DNA of 10,980 nucleotides from Candidatus Babelota bacterium (GTDB lineage Bacteria; JAGOBX01). Both the position numbers and the translations under genes were made by a program. Position 1 is the stretch's first letter. The number at the start of each line of letters is the position of its first letter. The stretch covers positions 1 through 10,980 of the forward strand of contig JAGOBX010000075.1 in assembly GCA_017999075.1 (NCBI GenBank). The letters are read 5' to 3'. Positions 7,324-10,980 of the stretch are shown here, piece after piece. The notes beneath the pieces were generated by a model. It made no database searches. It had not been told where the DNA came from and saw only the letters and a program-made list of their open reading frames with translations.

Positions 7324-8025
7324 ATGATACATGGAAAAAAATTTGTTCCTTATATTATGTATGGTTATCCTGATATAAAATATTCTTATGATAAAGTAAT
7401 TGAATTTTCGGAAATAGCTGATTTGATTGAAATAGGATATCCGTTTTCTGATCCTATAGCAGATGGTAAGACTATCCATTCTGCTGCGACTGTAGCTATA
7501 AAAAAAGGAGTTACATTCAAAGGCTATCTTGAATTTATAAAGAAAATTAAAAAAACAACAAAAAAAACGGTTTATTCAATGACTTACTATAATCCTGTAT
7601 TGAATTACGGAATAGAAAAATATATTAAATCGGAAATAGACGGTTTTATAATTCCTGATTTAATAGCCGAGGAAAGTTCAGAAATAATTTTTTATGCTGA
7701 AAAATATAAAAAGAAAAGTGTATTTATCGTAACTCCGGATACTTCTGCTGAAAGAATAAAATATATAACCCGCATGACTACTGGATTTATTTATTATGTC
7801 ACTTATTCTGGAGTTACAGGAAATAAAGTTAAAATTGATAAAAAAGTGCTTGAAAAGATTTCTGAGATAAAGAAAATATCCGGGCATGAAGTTTATGTAG
7901 GATTTGGAATAAGAACTCCTTCAGATTTGAAAACAGTTTTAAAATATGCCGACGGCGGAATAATAGGTTCTGCTATTCTGGAAAATAAAATTTTACCGGA
8001 AGATATATCTTTAATAATGAAATAG
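7324..8025 (+). CDS. trpA: Tryptophan synthase alpha subunit (indole-3-glycerol-phosphate lyase)
   Basis: A 233-residue TIM-barrel protein that cleaves indole-3-glycerol phosphate to indole and glyceraldehyde 3-phosphate, normally passing indole to TrpB. Family motifs are clear: L-I-E-I-G-Y-P-F-S-D-P-I-A-D-G with catalytic Glu36 and Asp47 (Glu49 and Asp60 in Salmonella), M-T-Y-Y-N-P-V, the P-D-L loop, G-F-I-Y-Y-V with the active-site Tyr, S-G-V-T-G, G-F-G-I and G-S-A-I for phosphate binding. Two positions depart from the family: D-G-K-T-I instead of D-G-P-T-I, and M-Y-G-Y-P-D instead of the usual T-x-G-D-P. With the ATG at 7324 (4 bases after the upstream stop) it lacks most of the usual N-terminal helix. 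An ATG at 7276 would add 16 residues but overlaps the TPR gene by 44 bases and gives a hydrophobic tail, so I rejected it. No trpB or other trp gene is in view. Confidence 0.93.
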   Translation: MIHGKKFVPYIMYGYPDIKYSYDKVIEFSEIADLIEIGYPFSDPIADGKTIHSAATVAIKKGVTFKGYLEFIKKIKKTTKKTVYSMTYYNPVLNYGIEKYIKSEIDGFIIPDLIAEESSEIIFYAEKYKKKSVFIVTPDTSAERIKYITRMTTGFIYYVTYSGVTGNKVKIDKKVLEKISEIKKISGHEVYVGFGIRTPSDLKTVLKYADGGIIGSAILENKILPEDISLIMK

Positions 8026-8044
8026 TTTTTATATTATTAATTTA

Positions 8045-9637
8045 TTAATGAAATATTTCTGCCGAATAAATGTATATGTCTGCTGATTTCCATCCGTCCC
8101 ATCCTATTCCTGCTTTATCTCTGCTGCAATGTCCGAGAAATTCTTCTAAACTCCATCCTGTTTCGGAAGCTACCTGAGGCAAAAATGTTCCGCTGTTTCC
8201 CCCTTTTTTTATATATATTCCATGTTTGCCAAGCTGAATTTCTGAAATGTTTTTTATCTGCTTTAAAGGAGAAAGAATTGATATTTCCACATCGATAGAA
8301 TCTAATTCTCTTAAAGTTACCGGAGAAAATCTGTAATCCTGAGTTGCTGAAGCAATGGCCATTTCCTGGATAGTTTTATATAATGGTTCGGAAGATACGA
8401 ATCTTCCTATGCATCCTCTTAAATTTCCGCTTTTATTAAGAGTAACAAAAATTCCGCATTGCAGCTCCATATTTGGAGTGATGTCTGATTTTGACACTTC
8501 CGGTATTTTCCCTGTTTTTAAATATTCAGTTATAGTTGTTTTTACAAGCGTTAATAATTTTTTTTTTTCATTTTCAGTAAAAATGTTTTCTGATTTTGCC
8601 TGTTTTTCAATCAAATCGTTTTTTGATTTATTTTTTATTACATCTTCATTTTTAATATTAAATGATTTGTCTGTTTTATCCGCAGATATTGAAATTGCGC
8701 AGTAACCTACTACCTTTGATTTGTCGCCGTATTTTTCTGCATCTCCTGAATTTTTATAAATATGGTTTGAAAAATTTAAATTCTTTTTTTCTTGAGTATT
8801 GTTTATTAGAGTTAGAACCGAAGATAATCCGCATAATCTTGTACTCAAATTTGGTGTATTGTTAAATTTATATGCAATGTCCAGCAGTTTTTCAGAAGAA
8901 TTTGATAAAATAGCGGATATAGTTTCTTTATCGGTTTTTACTGCAGAATCATAATCTGGATAATGAGACATGTCAGTGCTTATTATGAAAAGGTTTGAAA
9001 AATTCAAGAATGGTTTTAGAGATTTAGAAATTTTTGCTATTGTTTCAGGAGATTCTGTACCTATCATAATAGGAACTATTTTATAATCCTTTTTCATTAT
9101 ATACTGTAAAAATGGAAGCTGAACTTCTATTGTATGATCATTGAGATGAGGCTTAACAGATTTAATGAAACAATCATTTTCAGAAATAAGTTGATCAGCT
9201 AATTCCGTGTTGACTTTGACTTTTCCTAAAGGAGTTATAAAATTTCCTGCGTTATAGATTGATGCGCCGTTAAAAGATGAAGTATGGCTTGACGATATTA
9301 TGAAAATATTATCGTATTGTTTATTTCCATTAATTTGGATGAATGCTGAAGCTGCAACTGTTCCTGAAAAAATGTATCCTGCATGAGGTGATACTATTGC
9401 CAGCAGTTCCATTGAATCTCCGATACTGTTTTTAACAGCGTTGTTGAATAATTTTGAAAGTTTTGCTGATAATTCTATAGGATTGGACGGATAAAATTTT
9501 CCGGCAAAAACTGGGTTTCTGTCCTGCCCGTTTTTGGTCTGAGGTTCGGAATTGGTCGAGCAGGACGAAAGAAAAATTATTAATAGAATAAAAATAATTA
9601 ATAATGATTTTTTGTTCGGAATACAGATATTTTTCAT
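8045..9637 (-). CDS. Lipoprotein fusing MEMO1 (AmmeMemoRadiSam B) and AMMECR1 (A) domains
   Basis: A 530-residue protein. Residues 1-26 are a lipoprotein signal (K-K, hydrophobic core, lipobox L-S-S-C with Cys26; Ser27 at +2 would allow outer-membrane sorting). The MEMO1 domain (about 40-318) has A-G-K-F-Y-P (45-50), H-A-G-Y (His85), S-S-S-H (His118), H-x-I-E-V-Q-L-P-F-L (168-177), S-T-D-M-S-H (Asp222, His225) and Cys269 in L-C-G. These match the His/Asp/Cys metal-binding set of human MEMO1 (His49, His81, Asp189, His192, Cys244). A charged Lys/Asn-rich linker (about 320-355) leads to the AMMECR1 domain (about 356-530), with its hallmark L-R-G-C-I-G (406-411), D-Y-R-F-S-P-V (434-440) and F-L-P-Q-V-A (485-490). 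The A, B and radical-SAM proteins often occur together, but the radical-SAM partner is absent here and the reaction is unknown. The start is 9 bases after the pgi stop and has no Shine-Dalgarno sequence. The gene converges on trpA with a 19-base gap. Confidence 0.92.
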   Translation of the reverse strand: MKNICIPNKKSLLIIFILLIIFLSSCSTNSEPQTKNGQDRNPVFAGKFYPSNPIELSAKLSKLFNNAVKNSIGDSMELLAIVSPHAGYIFSGTVAASAFIQINGNKQYDNIFIISSSHTSSFNGASIYNAGNFITPLGKVKVNTELADQLISENDCFIKSVKPHLNDHTIEVQLPFLQYIMKKDYKIVPIMIGTESPETIAKISKSLKPFLNFSNLFIISTDMSHYPDYDSAVKTDKETISAILSNSSEKLLDIAYKFNNTPNLSTRLCGLSSVLTLINNTQEKKNLNFSNHIYKNSGDAEKYGDKSKVVGYCAISISADKTDKSFNIKNEDVIKNKSKNDLIEKQAKSENIFTENEKKKLLTLVKTTITEYLKTGKIPEVSKSDITPNMELQCGIFVTLNKSGNLRGCIGRFVSSEPLYKTIQEMAIASATQDYRFSPVTLRELDSIDVEISILSPLKQIKNISEIQLGKHGIYIKKGGNSGTFLPQVASETGWSLEEFLGHCSRDKAGIGWDGWKSADIYIYSAEIFH

Positions 9638-9646
9638 TATATTTTA

Positions 9647-10942
9647 TTATTTTTTTCCAAGGAGGCGAAACATATTTTTTTTATAAGCTTCAACTCCCGG
9701 CTGATCAAACGGATTTACTCCTATAAGGTACCCGCTTAAAGCGCAGGCTCTTTCAAAGAAATATAACAATTGCCCGAGATAATATTCATTTAATTGAGGC
9801 AAAATTATTTTTAAGTTAGGAACCTTCCCTGAAATATGCGCTTCAATAGTTCCCTGCATGGCTTTTGAATTTACAAAATCAATTTGCTTGCCTGCAATGT
9901 AATTGAGCTCATCAAGATCATTGGCTTCTTTTGGAATAGTAATATTTACATTTGTTTTTTCTATTTCAAGAACTGTTTCGAAAATATTTCTTACTCCGTC
10001 CTGAATCCATTGTCCCATAGAATGCAAGTCAGTAGTAAAATCACATGACGCCGGAAATAATGCTTTACCATTTTTTCCTTCGCTTTCACCATATAATTGT
10101 TTCCACCACTCGGAAATATAATGAAGTTCAGGATTGTAATTCACCAGAATTTCTATGTTTTTATTGTATTTTGAATAAAGCAGATAACGTATTGCAGCGT
10201 ATTGCATAGCTATATTAGATTCGATTTTTGAATTTGTATCAAGAATTTTTTTCATATCGCGTGCGCCATTCATAAGTTTTCGTATGTCTACTCCTGCTAC
10301 AGCAACAGGTAAAAGTCCGACAGGAGTTAAAACGGAAAATCTGCCGCCTACGTCATCAGGTATTACGAATGATTGCCAGCCTGCTGAATCAGCCATTTTT
10401 CTTAATGCTCCCTTGGATTTATCTGTTGTGGCTATAATATATTTTTTTGAATTTTGTTTATACTTTTTTTCAAGAAGATTTTTTATGAGCCTGAATGCAA
10501 TTGCAGGTTCTGTAGTAGTTCCTGATTTTGAAATTACGTTTACATAAATTTGTTTTTTTGATTCTAAGATTTTTAAAAGTTCTACCATATACCTTCCTGA
10601 AATATTGTTGCCTGCAAAAAAAACTTGAGGTTTTAAATTCAGTATGTTATATACTCCTGAAATTGCTTCTATTACTGCTTTAGCCCCAAGATAAGAACCT
10701 CCTATGCCGATTGAAACAAAAGCGTCTCCTGATTTTTTTATTTTTTCCGCCAAAGAATCAATTGTATCCAAATCTTTTTTTGTGACAGAATCAGGCAAAT
10801 CTGTCCATCCTAAAAATTCACTGCCTGCACCTGTTTTAGTTTTTATAGATTTTTCTGCTGCAATAATTTTTGAAGAAAGTTTTGCAAGTTCATTTTTTTT
10901 GATAAATAAAGAATTTGAATAATTAAATTTTATCGAATTCAT
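9647..10942 (-). CDS. pgi: Glucose-6-phosphate isomerase
   Basis: Interconverts glucose 6-phosphate and fructose 6-phosphate in glycolysis and gluconeogenesis; cytosolic. The protein is of the short Bacillus/Thermotoga type. Motifs (numbered from the start used here): T-G-A-G-S-E-F-L-G-W (37-46), G-I-G-G-S-Y-L-G-A (79-87), phosphate-binding S-K-S-G-T-T-T-E (138-145), G-E-S-E-G-K with the catalytic Glu (285-290), D-L-H-S-M-G-Q (305-311) and N-P-F-D-Q-P-G-V-E-A-Y-K (410-421). I chose the ATG at 10942, giving 431 residues. It starts M-N-S-I-K-F-N-Y-S, in register with the Bacillus start as I recall it (M-T-H-V-R-F-D-Y-S), and has GGAGG 11 bases upstream. The in-frame ATG at 10960 would add six residues and overlaps that GGAGG. 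The protein stops soon after the conserved M-F-R-L-L-G-K, about 15-20 residues shorter than Bacillus Pgi, with all catalytic residues retained. The MEMO/AMMECR1 gene follows after 9 bases, probably in one transcript. Confidence 0.96.
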   Translation of the reverse strand: MNSIKFNYSNSLFIKKNELAKLSSKIIAAEKSIKTKTGAGSEFLGWTDLPDSVTKKDLDTIDSLAEKIKKSGDAFVSIGIGGSYLGAKAVIEAISGVYNILNLKPQVFFAGNNISGRYMVELLKILESKKQIYVNVISKSGTTTEPAIAFRLIKNLLEKKYKQNSKKYIIATTDKSKGALRKMADSAGWQSFVIPDDVGGRFSVLTPVGLLPVAVAGVDIRKLMNGARDMKKILDTNSKIESNIAMQYAAIRYLLYSKYNKNIEILVNYNPELHYISEWWKQLYGESEGKNGKALFPASCDFTTDLHSMGQWIQDGVRNIFETVLEIEKTNVNITIPKEANDLDELNYIAGKQIDFVNSKAMQGTIEAHISGKVPNLKIILPQLNEYYLGQLLYFFERACALSGYLIGVNPFDQPGVEAYKKNMFRLLGKK

Positions 10943-10953
10943 AATTTTTATGT

Positions 10954-10958
10954 CCTCC
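10954..10958 (-). promoter_or_regulatory. Shine-Dalgarno site that decides the pgi start
   Basis: GGAGG on the minus strand, 11 bases before the ATG at 10942. It overlaps the first in-frame ATG (10960-10958), so that ATG is unlikely to be the start used. The spacing is a little longer than usual. It is the only strong ribosome binding site seen upstream of any gene in this window. Confidence 0.6.
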
Positions 10959-10980
10959 ATTTTTATATTAAGTTTAATTG

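Noticed and set aside
8000-8044. Palindrome AAGATATATCTT and T-run near the trpA/MEMO convergence
   Set aside because: The palindrome is within the trpA coding sequence, has no loop and is purely weakly pairing, so it does not support a terminator call.
8355-8865. Two plus-strand open frames opposite the MEMO/AMMECR1 gene
   Set aside because: They overlap each other and a well-supported gene on the other strand, and show no motifs.
10284-10922. Plus-strand open frames opposite pgi
   Set aside because: Antisense to a strongly conserved enzyme gene; no family resemblance.

Overview
The window is very AT-rich and comes from a Gram-negative (diderm) bacterium. An outer-membrane secretin with a signal peptide, a second exported TPR protein and a lipoprotein all imply two membranes, and a sigma-54 (NtrC-family) activator is present. 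I cannot name the lineage from sequence alone. An AT-rich, deep-branching anaerobe such as Elusimicrobiota/Endomicrobia or a similar lineage would fit, but this is only a guess. Most start codons here have no Shine-Dalgarno sequence; pgi is the exception.

Layout, left to right. (1) Positions 1-118, minus strand: the N-terminus of a cyclic-nucleotide-binding-domain protein, cut by the window edge. (2) An AT-rich divergent intergenic region with a plausible sigma-70-type promoter facing each way. (3) Plus strand, 353-3068: an NtrC-type response regulator followed 4 bases later by a second receiver protein with an unrecognised C-terminal region. Their receiver domains are each degenerate at a different conserved position. 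(4) A 247-base intergenic region with inverted repeats and a good promoter candidate. (5) Plus strand, 3316-8025: a compact run of three genes separated by 4-5 bases. These are a 1027-residue TPR-secretin fusion, a periplasmic TPR-like protein, and a solitary tryptophan synthase alpha subunit (trpA). (6) Minus strand, converging on trpA: glucose-6-phosphate isomerase (pgi) and, 9 bases downstream of it, a lipoprotein that fuses a MEMO1 domain to an AMMECR1 domain.

How they may work together. The regulator pair and the secretin pair look like part of a secretion or type IV pilus-like envelope system: two-component regulation upstream, an outer-membrane channel, and an exported partner. No ATPase, inner-membrane platform, pilin or histidine kinase gene is present, so the machine would have to be encoded elsewhere. 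The trpA gene and the pgi/MEMO pair are metabolic or of unknown role and share no obvious function with the secretin genes. No RNA genes, insertion sequences or CRISPR arrays were seen.
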